A stretch of DNA of 64,000 nt from Betaproteobacteria bacterium HGW-Betaproteobacteria-11 (GTDB lineage Bacteria > Pseudomonadota > Gammaproteobacteria > Burkholderiales > Rhodocyclaceae). This document shows, in pieces, positions 27,497 through 38,431 of the stretch. The number at the start of each line of letters is the position of its first letter. Positions within the stretch are counted from its first letter, which is position 1. Where the stretch lies: positions 1 to 64,000 of the forward strand of contig PHCV01000005.1 in assembly GCA_002842395.1 (NCBI GenBank), given 5' to 3'. The notes beneath the pieces were generated by a model. It saw nothing but the letters and a program-made list of their open reading frames with translations, ran no database searches and was not told the DNA's origin. A program made the translations under genes and the position numbers.

Positions 27497-29239
27497 ATGA
27501 GCACCGTCAAATCGATCAGGTTTTCCCGCAGCCCGCTGCTTTCGCAGCGCCTGCCGCCGTGGCGGCAGCGTCTGGTGCTGCTGCTGTTGCTGGCGGGGTT
27601 CGTGGTTCTGCTTGGCCGCGCGCTCTATTTGCAGGGCATCGACAACGAATTCCTCGGCGACAAGGGGCGTGCCCGCTACGAGCGGGTGATCGAAATCGCC
27701 GCCACGCGTGGCCGCATCACCGATCGTCATGGCGATGCGCTGGCGGTGGCAACCCCGGTGCGCTCGGTCTGGGCGATTCCGGAAGATGCCCGGCTTTCAC
27801 CGGCGCGGCTGCGCGAACTGGCCCGGTTGCTGGGGATCGATGTGCGTGAGTTGAGCCGCAAGCTCGCCGAGGAGCGGGATTTCGTCTATCTCAAACGCCA
27901 GTTGCCCCCCGTGCTGGCCGATCAGGTGACGGCATTGAAACTGCCGGGAATCCATCTGCAGGCCGAATATCGCCGCTATTACCCGGCCGGCGAGGTGACG
28001 GCGCATGTACTGGGCTTCACCGGGGTCGACGATGTCGGGCAGGAGGGCATCGAGCTGGCGTTCGAAACGCCCCTGGCGGGCAAACCCGGCAGCCGGCGGG
28101 TGATCAAGGATCGGCGCGGCAACGTGGTGGAAGACGTGGAAAGCCTGCATCCGCCGGTCGAGGGCCGCGACGTCACGCTGGCACTCGATGCCAAGATCCA
28201 GTACCTGGCTTACACCCACTTGCGCCAGTCGATCATCGAGAACCACGCCAAGGCAGGCAGCGCGGTGGTGCTCGACGTGCGCAGCGGCGAAGTGCTGGCG
28301 CTGGTCAATCTGCCGAGCTTCAACCCGAACAATCGCGTCGGACTCTCCGGTGCGCAGTTGCGCAACCGGGCGCTGACCGACAGTTTCGAGCCCGGATCGA
28401 CGCTGAAGCCGTTTACCATCGGCCTGGCGCTGGAAGAGGGCAAGGTGCGCTTTGACACGCCGATTCAGACCGCGCCGGGGAAGTTCACCATCGGCTCGGC
28501 GACGATTTCCGATGCCCATGTGCATGGGCTGCTCACCGTCGCCGAGGTGATCCAGAAATCGTCCAATGTCGGTGCGGCGAAAATCGCGCTGTCGATGCAG
28601 CCGCAAGCCATGTGGCAGATGTTCGATGACGTTGGTTTTGGCGCCCCGCTCAAGCTCGGCTTCCCCGGCGAAGCCGGCGGACGCCTGCGTTCGGTCAAGA
28701 CCTGGAGGCCGATCGAGCAGGCCACCATGTCCTATGGCCATGGCATTTCGGTGACGCTGATCCAGCTGGCGCGCGCCTATCTGGCGTTTGCCCGCGATGG
28801 CGATCTGCTGCCACTCTCGCTGACCCGTGTCGACACGCCGACGGCGTCCGGAAAGCAGGTGTTTTCGGCACAGACGGCGCGCGAGGTACGGGCCATGCTG
28901 GAGAGCGTGGTCGGCCCTGGCGGCACCGCGCCCAAGGCGCACATCCCCGGCTACCGGGTGGCGGGCAAGACCGGCACGGCGCACAAGGTCGAGGATGGTG
29001 GCTATGCGAGGAACAAGTACGTCGCCTCGTTCGTCGGTTTCGCTCCGGTCTCCGATCCGCGGCTGGTGATCGCCGTGATGGTCGATGAACCCTCGAATGG
29101 CAGGTATTACGGTGGTGACGTGGCTGCCCCGGTGTTCGCCCAGGTAATGGGCGGCGCGTTGCGCACGCTCGGCGTGCCGACGGATGCGCCGCTGACCCCC
29201 TTGCCGGCGGATCTGGCGCCGGTGCCGGAGGAGATGTGA
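27497..29239 (+). CDS. ftsI: Septal peptidoglycan transpeptidase (PBP3)
   Basis: A 580-residue class B penicillin-binding protein. A membrane anchor (about residues 30-47) precedes the pedestal domain and the transpeptidase domain. The SxxK active site is SFEPGSTLKPF (Ser near residue 298), the SxN motif is SSNVGAAKIAL and the KTG motif is VAGKTGTAHK. It cross-links septal wall together with FtsW. It starts 3 bases after ftsL, and its stop overlaps the murE start. Confidence 0.97.
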   Translation: MSTVKSIRFSRSPLLSQRLPPWRQRLVLLLLLAGFVVLLGRALYLQGIDNEFLGDKGRARYERVIEIAATRGRITDRHGDALAVATPVRSVWAIPEDARLSPARLRELARLLGIDVRELSRKLAEERDFVYLKRQLPPVLADQVTALKLPGIHLQAEYRRYYPAGEVTAHVLGFTGVDDVGQEGIELAFETPLAGKPGSRRVIKDRRGNVVEDVESLHPPVEGRDVTLALDAKIQYLAYTHLRQSIIENHAKAGSAVVLDVRSGEVLALVNLPSFNPNNRVGLSGAQLRNRALTDSFEPGSTLKPFTIGLALEEGKVRFDTPIQTAPGKFTIGSATISDAHVHGLLTVAEVIQKSSNVGAAKIALSMQPQAMWQMFDDVGFGAPLKLGFPGEAGGRLRSVKTWRPIEQATMSYGHGISVTLIQLARAYLAFARDGDLLPLSLTRVDTPTASGKQVFSAQTAREVRAMLESVVGPGGTAPKAHIPGYRVAGKTGTAHKVEDGGYARNKYVASFVGFAPVSDPRLVIAVMVDEPSNGRYYGGDVAAPVFAQVMGGALRTLGVPTDAPLTPLPADLAPVPEEM

Positions 29240-30696
29240 TGGACGCCGCAGGAATTTTTCAGGCACTGGCCGAACGTGGCATCCGGGCCAAGAGCCTGGT
29301 CGCCGATTCGCGCCGTGTCGCGTCGGGCGATGTGTTCCTCGCTTGTCCCGGCCATCATGTCGATGGCCGCAGCTTCATCGCCGAGGCGGTTGCGCGCGGC
29401 GCGGCGGCGGTGATCATGGAGGCTGGGCCTGGAATGCCGGTGCAGGTCGGCGGGACACCTTGCCTGGCGGTCAAAAATCTGGCGGCTGCAATCGGCGCGC
29501 TGGCGGATCGGGTTTATGGCGCGCCGTCCTCCCGGCTGTGGCTGGCCGGGGTGACCGGGACCAATGGCAAGACCTCCGTCTCGCAGTGGCTGGCGCAGGC
29601 GATGAATCGTCTCGGCCATCGCTGCGCGCTGGTCGGCACCTTGGGCAATGGTTTCCCCGGAGCACTGGAACCCACCGGGTTCACCACGCCCGATGCGCTT
29701 GCGCTGCATGCCGCGCTGGCGGATTTCGTTGCGCGCGGAGCCGATTCCTGCACCATGGAAGTGTCCTCGATCGGATTGGCCGAGCAACGCGTGGGTGGCG
29801 TCGTTTTCGCGGTTGCCGTGTTGACCAATCTGACCCGCGATCATCTCGATTATCACGGCTCGATGGCGGCGTATGCCGAAGCCAAGATTCGCCTGTTCGA
29901 GATGCCGGGGCTGCGGGCCGCCGTGCTCAATCTCGACGATGAGCTGGGCAGGAGTCTGGCGGCGCGGCTGCAAGGGCGGCTGCCTACCCTCGGCTACACA
30001 CTGCAAGGCCGGCGCGGCACGGATCAGGTGCTGGCCGCCGAAAATCTTCAGCTTGACGCGCAAGGCTTGCGCTTCGAACTGGACGGCGTGAACTACGCGG
30101 CGCCGCTGGTCGGGCGTTTCAACGCCGCCAACCTGCTGGCGGTGATCGGTGCGCTGCGCGCTCGCGGCGAGCCAGCGGAGGCGATCGCCGTAGCGCTGAC
30201 GACATTGTCGCCGCCGCCGGGGCGGATGCAGAAACTGGGCGGCGAGGATGCGCCGCTGGTGGTCATCGATTATGCCCACACACCGGATGCGCTGGAGCAG
30301 GTGCTCGGCGTGTTGCGCGAAGTTGCCCGGCAGCGGGGCGGAGAGCTGTGGTGCGTCTTCGGCTGCGGCGGCGAGCGCGATCCGGGCAAGCGGCCGCTGA
30401 TGGGCGCCGTCGCCGAACGCCTGGCCGACCGGGTGGTGGTGACCAGCGACAATCCTCGCGGCGAGCCGTCCACCGTCATCATCGACGACATCCTGCGCGG
30501 GATGTCGAAATCACCGCCGGTCATCGAAGACCGCGCGGCGGCGATTGCCCATGCGGCCGCCGCGGCCGCCGCAGCCGACGTGATCCTGCTTGCCGGCAAG
30601 GGGCACGAGTCGTATCAGGAAATCGCCGGTACGCGCATGCCATTTTCGGATATAGAGGCCGCAAAGTCGGCGCTGGTGGAGCGGCGAGGAACATGA
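29239..30696 (+). CDS. murE: UDP-MurNAc-tripeptide synthetase
   Basis: A 485-residue Mur ligase that adds the third residue, presumably meso-diaminopimelate, to the UDP-MurNAc dipeptide. The ATP site is GVTGTNGKTS near residue 108. The motif DNPRGEPS near 406 is the DAP-specific DNPR signature. ATG 29239 overlaps the ftsI stop by one base; GTG 29236 directly before it is an alternative. The last codons carry an antisense copy of the dispersed element. Confidence 0.96.
   Translation: MDAAGIFQALAERGIRAKSLVADSRRVASGDVFLACPGHHVDGRSFIAEAVARGAAAVIMEAGPGMPVQVGGTPCLAVKNLAAAIGALADRVYGAPSSRLWLAGVTGTNGKTSVSQWLAQAMNRLGHRCALVGTLGNGFPGALEPTGFTTPDALALHAALADFVARGADSCTMEVSSIGLAEQRVGGVVFAVAVLTNLTRDHLDYHGSMAAYAEAKIRLFEMPGLRAAVLNLDDELGRSLAARLQGRLPTLGYTLQGRRGTDQVLAAENLQLDAQGLRFELDGVNYAAPLVGRFNAANLLAVIGALRARGEPAEAIAVALTTLSPPPGRMQKLGGEDAPLVVIDYAHTPDALEQVLGVLREVARQRGGELWCVFGCGGERDPGKRPLMGAVAERLADRVVVTSDNPRGEPSTVIIDDILRGMSKSPPVIEDRAAAIAHAAAAAAAADVILLAGKGHESYQEIAGTRMPFSDIEAAKSALVERRGT
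30662..30686 (-). repeat. 25-bp dispersed element, copy 5
   Basis: On the minus strand: CGCCGC-TCC-ACCAGCGCCGACTTTG. It is antisense within the last codons of murE (AKSALVERR), where the protein tail is variable. Confidence 0.7.
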
Positions 30697-32111
30697 GCGA
30701 AGACACGATGATGACTCTGGATCAAGCGGCGCAGGCGATCGGCGCCAGCCGGTCTGGGCCGGATCGCGGGTTTGCCGGCGTCAGTACGGATTCGCGAACG
30801 CTGGCGGCCGGCGATCTGTTCGTTGCGCTGGGTGGCGAGCATTTCGATGGCCATGTCTTCGTTGCCGAGGTGATCGCGCGAGGAGCGGCCGGGGTATTGG
30901 TGAGCCATGAGTTTGCCCGCCGCGAAAACGCGGCCCATCCCGGCTGGCCGCTGCTCGCGGTGGACGCTACGCGGCGCTCGCTCGGTGCGCTGGCCGCGGC
31001 GTGGCGGCAGCGTTTCACCCTGCCGCTGATCGGCATCACCGGCAGCAGTGGCAAGACCACGGTGAAGGAAATGAGTGCCGCAATCCTGCGCGCGGCGGGC
31101 TTCGAGGTACTGGCGACAAAAGGTAATTTGAATAATGACATCGGCCTGCCGCTGACCCTGCTCAAATTGCGTCCCCGGCATGGCGCGGCGGTGATCGAAA
31201 TGGGCATGAACCATTCCGGCGAAATCGCCTATCTGACACAGCTGGCGCAACCCACGGTGGCCGTGGTGAACAACGCCCAGCGGGCGCACCTCGAAGGGCT
31301 GGGGTCGGTGCAGGAGGTGGCGCTGGCCAAGGGTGAAATCTTCGGCGGCCTTGGCCGCGACGGCATCGCCGTGTTCAATGCCGACGATGCCCAGGCGGCG
31401 CTGTGGCACGAGCTGGCCAGCGGACACATCGAACTGACCTTCGGCCTCGACCACCTGGCCGATGTGCGCGGCGAGTTCACGGCGCATGGGCTGGGCGGCG
31501 AACTGCGCCTGACCACGCCCTGGGGCGATGCGACGGTGACTCTCGCCGTACCCGGATGGCATAATGCGGGCAATGCCTGCGCGGCCGCCGCGGCGACGCT
31601 GGCGGCCGGGGTGCCGCTGACGGCGGTGGTCGGCGGGCTGGAAGGTTTTCGCGGAGTCAAGGGGCGCCTGGAATGCCACGTCGGCCTGCATGGCGCGCGG
31701 ATCATCGACGACAGCTACAACGCCAATCCCGATTCGCTGCGCGCGGCGATCGACGTCCTCGCCGGCCTGCCGGGAAAACGGATTCTGGCGCTCGGCGACA
31801 TGGGCGAGACGGGTCCGGCGGCCGGCCAGTTCCATGACGAGATCGGCGGCTATGCCAAGAGCCACGGCATCGACCGGCTGTTCTGCCTGGGCGAGCTTTC
31901 GCTGGCCGCCGCGCACAATTTCGGCGAGGGCGGGGCGCACTTCGCCCAGATTGCCGATCTGCTCCGCCAGATCATCCCCGAGCTGAACGAAGAAACCACG
32001 GTGCTGGTCAAGGGCTCGCGCTTCATGCGCATGGAGCGGGTGGTTGCCGCCCTCGGTGCAGCGAGCGATCCGGCAGCCCCGGCAGAACAAGGGGAATCCC
32101 ATGCTGCTTGA
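30693..32111 (+). CDS. murF: UDP-MurNAc-tripeptide:D-Ala-D-Ala ligase
   Basis: A 472-residue Mur ligase that completes the pentapeptide precursor. The ATP site [13 protein letters not shown] is near residue 111; further motifs are [26 protein letters not shown] and [10 protein letters not shown]. The ATG overlaps the murE stop (ATGA). The 3' end overlaps mraY by 11 bases. Confidence 0.96.
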   Translation: MSEDTMMTLDQAAQAIGASRSGPDRGFAGVSTDSRTLAAGDLFVALGGEHFDGHVFVAEVIARGAAGVLVSHEFARRENAAHPGWPLLAVDATRRSLGALAAAWRQRFTLPLIGITGSSGKTTVKEMSAAILRAAGFEVLATKGNLNNDIGLPLTLLKLRPRHGAAVIEMGMNHSGEIAYLTQLAQPTVAVVNNAQRAHLEGLGSVQEVALAKGEIFGGLGRDGIAVFNADDAQAALWHELASGHIELTFGLDHLADVRGEFTAHGLGGELRLTTPWGDATVTLAVPGWHNAGNACAAAAATLAAGVPLTAVVGGLEGFRGVKGRLECHVGLHGARIIDDSYNANPDSLRAAIDVLAGLPGKRILALGDMGETGPAAGQFHDEIGGYAKSHGIDRLFCLGELSLAAAHNFGEGGAHFAQIADLLRQIIPELNEETTVLVKGSRFMRMERVVAALGAASDPAAPAEQGESHAA

Positions 32112-33270
32112 ATTGGCCCGCTGGCTCGCTCAGGATTTTCGCGGCTTTGCCGTGTTCAACTACATCACCTTGCGTGCGGTGCTGGCAACGATGACCGCGC
32201 TGTCGATTTCCTTCCTCTTCGGCCCGCCGCTGATCCGCTGGCTGGCGGCGAAGAAGATCGGCCAGTCGGTGCGCAGCGACGGTCCGCAGACCCACCTCGT
32301 CAAGGCCGGCACGCCGACCATGGGCGGCGCGCTGATCCTGATTTCGCTCGGTGTCGCCACGCTGCTGTGGGCCGATCTGTCGAACCGCTTTATCTGGATC
32401 GTACTCATCGTCACCTTCGGCTTCGGCGCCGTGGGCTGGGTCGATGACTGGCGCAAGGTGGTCTATCGCAATCCCGACGGGCTTTCGGCGCGCGCCAAGT
32501 TTTTCTGGCAGTCGCTGATCGGCCTGGTGGCGGCAATCTACATCGCCTTCTCGATTTCGGCGCCGAACAACGAAAAGCTGGTCGAGCTGTTCCTGCAATG
32601 GGTGGGTAGCGGCTTCACCCTCGAGCTGCCGACCCGTGCCGACCTGATCGTGCCCTTCTTCAAGAACGTCAGTTATCCGCTCGGCGTCTTCGGCTTCATC
32701 GTGCTCTCCTACCTGGTCATCGTCGGCAGCAGCAATGCGGTCAACCTGACCGATGGTCTCGACGGGCTGGCGATCATGCCGACGGTGATGGTCGGCGCGG
32801 CGCTGGGCATCTTCACCTATGTCGCCGGCAATGTCGTGTATGCAAAATATCTTTTCCTGCCGCACGTTCCGGGCGCCGGCGAACTGACGGTGTTCTGCGG
32901 CGCGCTGGCCGGCGCGGGGCTGGGTTTTCTCTGGTTCAACACCTATCCGGCCGAGGTCTTCATGGGCGATGTCGGCGCGCTCTCGCTCGGCGCCGCGCTT
33001 GGCGCCGTGGCGATCGTCGCGCGGCAGGAGATCGTGCTCTTCATCATGGGCGGTGTATTCGTCGCCGAAACCGTCTCGGTGATGCTGCAGGTGGGCTGGT
33101 TCAAGTACACCCGGAAGAAATACGGTGAAGGTCGGCGCATCCTGCGCATGGCCCCGCTGCATCATCACTTCGAGCAGAGCGGCTGGAAGGAGACCCAAGT
33201 CGTGGTGCGCTTCTGGATCATCACCATCTTGCTGGTGCTGTTCGGGCTGGCGACGTTGAAAATCCGATGA
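32101..33270 (+). CDS. mraY: Phospho-MurNAc-pentapeptide translocase
   Basis: A 389-residue integral membrane enzyme with ten helices that makes lipid I. Diagnostic motifs: [11 protein letters not shown], the DDW metal site (GWVDDWRK), [10 protein letters not shown] and MAPLHHHFE near the C-terminus. The ATG at 32101 is preceded by AAGGGGA. It overlaps murF by 11 bases. Confidence 0.97.
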   Translation: MLLELARWLAQDFRGFAVFNYITLRAVLATMTALSISFLFGPPLIRWLAAKKIGQSVRSDGPQTHLVKAGTPTMGGALILISLGVATLLWADLSNRFIWIVLIVTFGFGAVGWVDDWRKVVYRNPDGLSARAKFFWQSLIGLVAAIYIAFSISAPNNEKLVELFLQWVGSGFTLELPTRADLIVPFFKNVSYPLGVFGFIVLSYLVIVGSSNAVNLTDGLDGLAIMPTVMVGAALGIFTYVAGNVVYAKYLFLPHVPGAGELTVFCGALAGAGLGFLWFNTYPAEVFMGDVGALSLGAALGAVAIVARQEIVLFIMGGVFVAETVSVMLQVGWFKYTRKKYGEGRRILRMAPLHHHFEQSGWKETQVVVRFWIITILLVLFGLATLKIR

Positions 33271-33301
33271 AAGCCAGGCGCCTTTCTGCCGGAGTCCCGC
33301 C

Positions 33302-34693
33302 GTGAGCCTGGTCGACAAGCAGGTGCTCATCCTCGGCCTCGGTGAATCCGGGCTGGCCTGCGCGCGCTGGTGCGCGCGGGCCGGCGCGCGGGTGCACGTG
33401 ATCGACACGCGCGACGAGCCGCCGATGCTGGCCGAGCTCAGGCGGCGTGTCGCCAGCGCCGACTTTTCAACCGCCCGCTTCGATGAAGGCTGCGATCGCG
33501 CGCTGCTCGCCGGCATCGATCTGCTGCTGCTCTCGCCGGGGCTGTCGGGTGGCCTGATGCTCGTCCTCCATGCCCGTGCCGCCGGTATCCCGGTGGTCGG
33601 CGAGATCGAGCTGTTCGCCCAGGCGCTGCGTCAGCTTGGACAAGTTGCGCCGGTCGTGGCGATTACCGGCACCAACGGCAAGACCACCACCACCGCGCTC
33701 GCTGGTCACCTGCTGCGTGCCAGCGGCAAGACCGTGGGCGTGGCCGGCAACATCTCGCCGGCGGCGCTCGCCGCACTGGTCGATGCGCTCGAGGCGGATT
33801 GCCTGCCCGCGGCCTGGGTGCTCGAACTCTCCAGCTTTCAGCTCGAAACCACCGAAACCCTGGCGCCGGCGGCGGCAACCGTGCTCAACCTCAGCGACGA
33901 TCATCTCGATCGTTACATCGATCTCGACGAATATGCCGAAGTCAAGTCGCGGATCTTCCAGGGCGAGGGCGTGCAGGTGCTGAATCGTGACGATGTCCGG
34001 GTGCGGCGCATGGCGCGGGCGGGGCGGCGGATCATCAGCTTCGGTCTTGATGCGCCGGCGCACGACGAAGATTTCGGCCTTCGCCTGCATGATGGCCAGC
34101 CCTGGCTGGTGCAGGGCGAACGCTGCCTCCTGCCGCTGGCCGAGTTGCCGCTGACCGGGCTGCACAATGCCGCCAATGCGATGGCCGCGCTGGCCTTGTG
34201 TGTCGCGCTCGGTTTTGCGGCGGAAACCCTGTTGCCGGCGCTGCGCAGCTTCAGGGGCTTGCCGCACCGCGTGGAAAAAGTTGCCGTTGTCGATGGCGTG
34301 ACCTGGTACGACGATTCGAAGGGTACCAATGTCGGCGCTACGGTCGCGGCGCTGCACGGGATCGGGTGCAAGGCCGTGGTGATCCTCGGTGGGGATGGCA
34401 AAGGGCAGGATTTTTCGCCGCTCAGGGAGGCGGTTGCCCGGCATGCGCGGGCCGCAGTCCTGATCGGCCGCGATGCGCCGCTGATCGAACAGGTACTCGC
34501 GGGTTCCGGCGTCGTGCTGGAACGGGCGACGGACATGCCGGACGCCGTGCGCCGCGCCCGCGCTTTGGCCCGGCCCGGCGATGCCGTACTGCTCTCGCCG
34601 GCCTGCGCCAGCTTCGACATGTTCCGCAACTACGAACACCGGGCGCAAGCATTCATCGATGCCGTGCGCGCCGTAGGCGGGGTGGAAGCATGA
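33302..34693 (+). CDS. murD: UDP-MurNAc-L-Ala:D-Glu ligase
   Basis: A 463-residue Mur ligase that adds D-glutamate. It has an N-terminal Rossmann-type domain ([11 protein letters not shown]), the ATP site [11 protein letters not shown] near residue 120, and [18 protein letters not shown] and [12 protein letters not shown] in the C-terminal part. The start is GTG 33302, 31 bases after mraY, with GGAG upstream. A copy of the dispersed element lies in a variable loop (VASADFS). Confidence 0.96.
   Translation: MSLVDKQVLILGLGESGLACARWCARAGARVHVIDTRDEPPMLAELRRRVASADFSTARFDEGCDRALLAGIDLLLLSPGLSGGLMLVLHARAAGIPVVGEIELFAQALRQLGQVAPVVAITGTNGKTTTTALAGHLLRASGKTVGVAGNISPAALAALVDALEADCLPAAWVLELSSFQLETTETLAPAAATVLNLSDDHLDRYIDLDEYAEVKSRIFQGEGVQVLNRDDVRVRRMARAGRRIISFGLDAPAHDEDFGLRLHDGQPWLVQGERCLLPLAELPLTGLHNAANAMAALALCVALGFAAETLLPALRSFRGLPHRVEKVAVVDGVTWYDDSKGTNVGATVAALHGIGCKAVVILGGDGKGQDFSPLREAVARHARAAVLIGRDAPLIEQVLAGSGVVLERATDMPDAVRRARALARPGDAVLLSPACASFDMFRNYEHRAQAFIDAVRAVGGVEA
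33443..33467 (+). repeat. 25-bp dispersed element, copy 6
   Basis: CGGCGT-GTC-GCCAGCGCCGACTTTT. It lies sense within murD, encoding RRVASADF in a region between conserved blocks. Confidence 0.8.
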
Positions 34694-35850
34694 ACACCTG
34701 GGCCAGAATGCCGGCGCGCGCAGCGTCCGAGATCGACGATCTGCTCCTGTGGGCGGCGCTCGGCTTGTTGCTGCTCGGCCTGGTGATGGTCTATTCGGCC
34801 TCGATCGCCACCGCCGAGGGCAGTCGGTTCACCGGCAACCAGTCGACGTATTTTCTGCTGCGTCATGCGGTCTTTCTCGCCGTCGGCCTGGCGCTCGGCC
34901 TGGTGGCTTTCCAGGTGCCGCTCAAGCTCTGGCAGGAAGTGGCGCCCTGGCTGTTTCTGGCCGGATTCGTGCTGCTGCTGGTGGTGCTGATTCCCCATGT
35001 CGGGCGCTCGGTGAATGGCGCCCAGCGCTGGATCGGCCTCGGCCCGATCAACCTGCAGCCTTCGGAATTCATGAAGCTCGCCGCCGTGCTCTATGCCGCC
35101 GACTACACCGCGCGCAAACTCGACGACATGGCCAGTTTCCGTCGCGGCTTCGTGCCGATGGCGGTGGTGATGGTGCTGGTCGGCGCGCTGCTGCTGCGCG
35201 AGCCGGACTTCGGCGCCTTCGTCGTCATCGTCGGCATTGCCGTCGGCATCCTGTTTCTCGGCGGCATCAATGCCCGGCTATTTTCCGCGTTGCTGGTGGT
35301 GATGGCGGTGGCCTTCGTCATCCTGATCTGGTCCTCGCCTTACCGCCGCGAGCGCATCTTCGGTTTCATGGATCCCTGGCAGGATGCCTTCGGCAAGGGC
35401 TACCAGCTCTCCCATGCGCTGATCGCCTTCGGCCGTGGCGAGTGGCTGGGCGTGGGCCTCGGCGCCAGCGTCGAGAAACTGTTCTACCTGCCCGAGGCGC
35501 ATACCGATTTCCTGCTCGCGGTGATCGCCGAAGAACTGGGCTTCGCCGGCGTCTGTGCGGTGGTCGCGCTGTTCGCCCTGCTGGTCGAACGCGCCTTTGC
35601 CGCCGGCCGCCAGGCGCTGGCGCTCGATCGCGTGTATGGCGGGCTGGTCGCGCAGGGGATCGGCATCTGGTTCGGGGTGCAGGGCTTCATCAACATGGGC
35701 GTGAACATGGGCCTCTTGCCGACCAAGGGCCTGACCCTGCCCTTGATGAGCTTCGGCGGTTCGGGCATCGTCGCCAACTGCCTGGCGCTGGGTATCCTGC
35801 TGCGCGTTGACTACGAGAACCGATCGCTGATGCGGGGGCAGTCGATATGA
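34690..35850 (+). CDS. ftsW: Septal peptidoglycan polymerase (SEDS family)
   Basis: A 386-residue membrane glycosyltransferase of the SEDS family that works with FtsI. Ten helices are expected; typical segments are [50 protein letters not shown] and [13 protein letters not shown]. The ATG overlaps the murD stop (ATGA) and the 3' end overlaps murG by 4 bases. Confidence 0.96.
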   Translation: MNTWARMPARAASEIDDLLLWAALGLLLLGLVMVYSASIATAEGSRFTGNQSTYFLLRHAVFLAVGLALGLVAFQVPLKLWQEVAPWLFLAGFVLLLVVLIPHVGRSVNGAQRWIGLGPINLQPSEFMKLAAVLYAADYTARKLDDMASFRRGFVPMAVVMVLVGALLLREPDFGAFVVIVGIAVGILFLGGINARLFSALLVVMAVAFVILIWSSPYRRERIFGFMDPWQDAFGKGYQLSHALIAFGRGEWLGVGLGASVEKLFYLPEAHTDFLLAVIAEELGFAGVCAVVALFALLVERAFAAGRQALALDRVYGGLVAQGIGIWFGVQGFINMGVNMGLLPTKGLTLPLMSFGGSGIVANCLALGILLRVDYENRSLMRGQSI

Positions 35851-36911
35851 CGCGCCGCGTCCTCATCATGGCCGGCGGCACCGGCGGCCACATCATGCCG
35901 GGATTGGCGGTGGCCGAGGCATTGCAGGCCAGGGGCTGGAAGATCGCCTGGCTGGGGAATCCGCAGGGCATGGAAGCCAGGCTGGTCGCCGGGCGCGGTT
36001 TCGAGATGGTCTGGCTGGAATTTTCCGCGGTGCGCGGCAAGGGACTGCTACGTACGCTGGCCTTGCCGCTGGCGCTGCTGCGCGCGCTGCTGGGCGCCTG
36101 GCGGGCGTTCTCGCGTCTGCGTCCCGACGTGGTGGTGGGGTTCGGCGGCTACATCAGTTTTCCCGGCGGGGTGGTGGCGGCGCTGCGCGGGGCGCCGCTC
36201 GTGCTGCACGAGCAGAACGCCGTGGCCGGGCTGGCCAACAAGGTGCTGGCGCGGCTGGCGCGGCGGGTGCTCTGCGGATTCCCCGATGTATTGAAGGGTG
36301 GCGAATGGGTCGGCAATCCGGTACGGCGCGAAATCGCCGTGTTGCCAGCGCCGAGTTTGCGCTATGCCGAGCGCGAGGGGCCGCTCCAGCTGCTGGTGCT
36401 CGGCGGCAGTCTCGGCGCACAGGCGCTGAACACGGCACTGCCGGCGGCGCTGGCGCAGATTCCGTCCGTCGAGCGGCCGCAGGTGGTGCATCAGGCGGGC
36501 ACCCGCCATCTGCCGCAGTTGCAGGCGGGTTACGCCGCGGCCGGAGTGCAGGCGCATTGCGTCGATTTCATCGAGGACATGGCCGGGGCCTATGCCTGGG
36601 CCGACCTGGTGATCTGCCGCGCCGGCGCGCTGACCATCGCCGAACTCGCCTGTGCCGGCGTGGCCAGCATCCTGGTGCCCTTCCCGCATGCGGTGGACGA
36701 CCATCAAACCGTCAATGCCCGGTTCCTGGCCGAGGCCGGTGCGGCGATTTTGCTGCCGCAGACCGAACTGACGGCGGAACGTCTGGCCGAGCTGCGACAG
36801 GTGCCGCGCAGCCAGTTGCTGGAAATGGCAGGGAAGGCCCGCGCCCTGGCGCGGCCGGAAGCGGCATCGAGCGTGGCTGCAATCTGTGAGGAGCTTTGTC
36901 ATGAAACATAA
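35847..36911 (+). CDS. murG: Lipid II synthase (UDP-GlcNAc transferase)
   Basis: A 354-residue GT28 glycosyltransferase that adds GlcNAc to lipid I at the inner membrane. Motifs: [56 protein letters not shown] and [13 protein letters not shown]. The stop lies inside an ATGAAACATAA string that also opens a short frame resembling the murC start. A copy of the dispersed element lies after the conserved GNPVR (LPAPSL). Confidence 0.96.
   Translation: MTRRVLIMAGGTGGHIMPGLAVAEALQARGWKIAWLGNPQGMEARLVAGRGFEMVWLEFSAVRGKGLLRTLALPLALLRALLGAWRAFSRLRPDVVVGFGGYISFPGGVVAALRGAPLVLHEQNAVAGLANKVLARLARRVLCGFPDVLKGGEWVGNPVRREIAVLPAPSLRYAEREGPLQLLVLGGSLGAQALNTALPAALAQIPSVERPQVVHQAGTRHLPQLQAGYAAAGVQAHCVDFIEDMAGAYAWADLVICRAGALTIAELACAGVASILVPFPHAVDDHQTVNARFLAEAGAAILLPQTELTAERLAELRQVPRSQLLEMAGKARALARPEAASSVAAICEELCHET
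36335..36359 (+). repeat. 25-bp dispersed element, copy 7 (GAG variant)
   Basis: CGCCGT-GTT-GCCAGCGCCGAGTTTG. It lies sense within murG, encoding AVLPAPSL between conserved blocks. Confidence 0.75.
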
Positions 36912-37032
36912 AGCCAGACATGTTCATTTCGTCGCCGCGAACGCACGCGGTCGCGTTCGCTTCTGCCTGGGGCGGTCGCGCGGCGTTTTGCCGCGCCCCG
37001 CCGAGACCGACGAGGTGCCCCATGAAGCATAA
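36901..37032 (+). other. Short frame with duplicated murC start
   Basis: A 43-codon frame begins [11 protein letters not shown], almost the same as the MurC start [11 protein letters not shown]. The first 34 bases match the murC start at 30 positions. After that the sequence is unrelated and holds two strong inverted repeats, GCGAACGC/GCGTTCGC (36937-36960) and GCGCGGC/GCCGCGC (36978-36996). The frame overlaps the murG stop by 11 bases and ends 8 bases inside murC. It may be the ancestral coupled murC start, cut off by insertion of a palindromic segment at about 36935-37021, or a small leader that carries ribosomes from murG to murC. Confidence 0.6.
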
Positions 37033-38431
37033 AGTCAAACATATTCATTTCGTCGGTATCGGCGGCGCCGGGATGAGCGGCATCGCCGAGGTTCTGGCCA
37101 ATCAGGGTTTCGAGGTGAGCGGCTCGGATCTCGCCGCCAGCGCCACCACGCGCCGCCTGGCCGCGCAGGGGCTGCGCATCGACCTGGGCCACCGGGCGGA
37201 AAATGTCGCTGCCGCGGATGCGGTGGTGGTATCAACCGCGGTACCCGAAGACAATCCCGAGGTGGTCCTGGCGCGTAGCCGCAAGATACCGGTGGTGCCC
37301 CGGGCGCAGATGCTGGCCGAGCTGATGCGGCTCAAGCAGGGGGTGGCCATCGCCGGGACGCACGGCAAGACCACCACCACCAGCCTGGCCGCCAGTTGCC
37401 TGGCCGAAGGCGGGCTCGATCCGACGTTCGTCATCGGCGGCCGGCTCAATTCCGCCGGCGCCAATGCGCGGCTGGGCAGCGGCGAGTTTCTGGTAGCCGA
37501 GGCCGACGAGTCGGATGCCTCGTTTCTCTTCCTCTCGCCGGTGATTTCGGTGGTGACCAACATCGATGCCGATCACATGGAAACCTACGGCCATGACTTC
37601 GGCCGGCTCCAGCAGGCTTTCGTCGACTTCCTCAATCGCTTGCCGTTCTACGGGGTGGCCGTGCTCTGTGCCGACGATCCCCATGTGCGTGAGATTCTGC
37701 CGCGGGTGGCCAAGCAGGTGGTGAGTTACGGGATCGAGGCCGAGGACGTCAATTTTCGCGCCGAGAACGTCGTTGCCGACGCTGGCGTGATGCGCTTCGA
37801 TTGCGTCAGGAAGAATGGCAGCACGAGTCGCCTGCCGATCGTGCTCAATCTGCCCGGCCGGCATAATGTGCAGAATGCCCTCGCCGCGATTGCGGTGGCC
37901 ACGGAAGTCGGCGTTGGCGACACGGCGATCATCAAGGCGCTGGCCGAATTCAAGGGCGTCGGCCGGCGCTTCCAGCGTTACGGCGAAGTTCCCGCCGGTG
38001 CGAGCGGAACGTTCACCCTGATCGACGACTATGGCCATCACCCGGTCGAGATGGCCGCCACGCTGTCTGCCGCGCGGGCCGCTTTTCCCGGCCGCCGCCT
38101 GTTGCTGGCTTTCCAGCCGCATCGCTACACGCGCACCCGCGATTGTTTCGACGATTTCGCCAAGGTGCTGTGCACCGTCGATGCGCTGCTGCTGACCGAG
38201 GTCTATGCCGCCGGCGAGGCGCCGATCGTCGCCGCCGACGGCCGCGCGCTGGCCCGCGCCGTGCGCCTGGCCGGCAAGGTCGAGCCGATTCTGGTGGCTG
38301 ACATCGGGGCTCTGCCGCAAGCGATCCTGGAGCAGGCAAAGGCAGGTGATGTGGTGCTGACCATGGGCGCCGGTTCGATCGGCGGCGTCGCGGCGAAGGT
38401 GGTGGAGGCGGCGGAGGGTTCGCATGGCTGA
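37022..38431 (+). CDS. murC: UDP-MurNAc:L-Ala ligase
   Basis: A 469-residue Mur ligase that adds L-alanine to UDP-MurNAc. Motifs: [16 protein letters not shown] at the start, the ATP site [11 protein letters not shown] near residue 115, [19 protein letters not shown] and [12 protein letters not shown] 37022 is 110 bases after murG, an unusual gap in this otherwise overlapping cluster. The gap holds the duplicated start described separately. It overlaps murB by 8 bases. Confidence 0.96.
   Translation: MKHKVKHIHFVGIGGAGMSGIAEVLANQGFEVSGSDLAASATTRRLAAQGLRIDLGHRAENVAAADAVVVSTAVPEDNPEVVLARSRKIPVVPRAQMLAELMRLKQGVAIAGTHGKTTTTSLAASCLAEGGLDPTFVIGGRLNSAGANARLGSGEFLVAEADESDASFLFLSPVISVVTNIDADHMETYGHDFGRLQQAFVDFLNRLPFYGVAVLCADDPHVREILPRVAKQVVSYGIEAEDVNFRAENVVADAGVMRFDCVRKNGSTSRLPIVLNLPGRHNVQNALAAIAVATEVGVGDTAIIKALAEFKGVGRRFQRYGEVPAGASGTFTLIDDYGHHPVEMAATLSAARAAFPGRRLLLAFQPHRYTRTRDCFDDFAKVLCTVDALLLTEVYAAGEAPIVAADGRALARAVRLAGKVEPILVADIGALPQAILEQAKAGDVVLTMGAGSIGGVAAKVVEAAEGSHG

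Noticed and set aside
36935-36996. Rho-independent terminator between murG and murC
   Set aside because: The hairpins lack T-runs, and ending transcription here would separate essential genes of one cluster.
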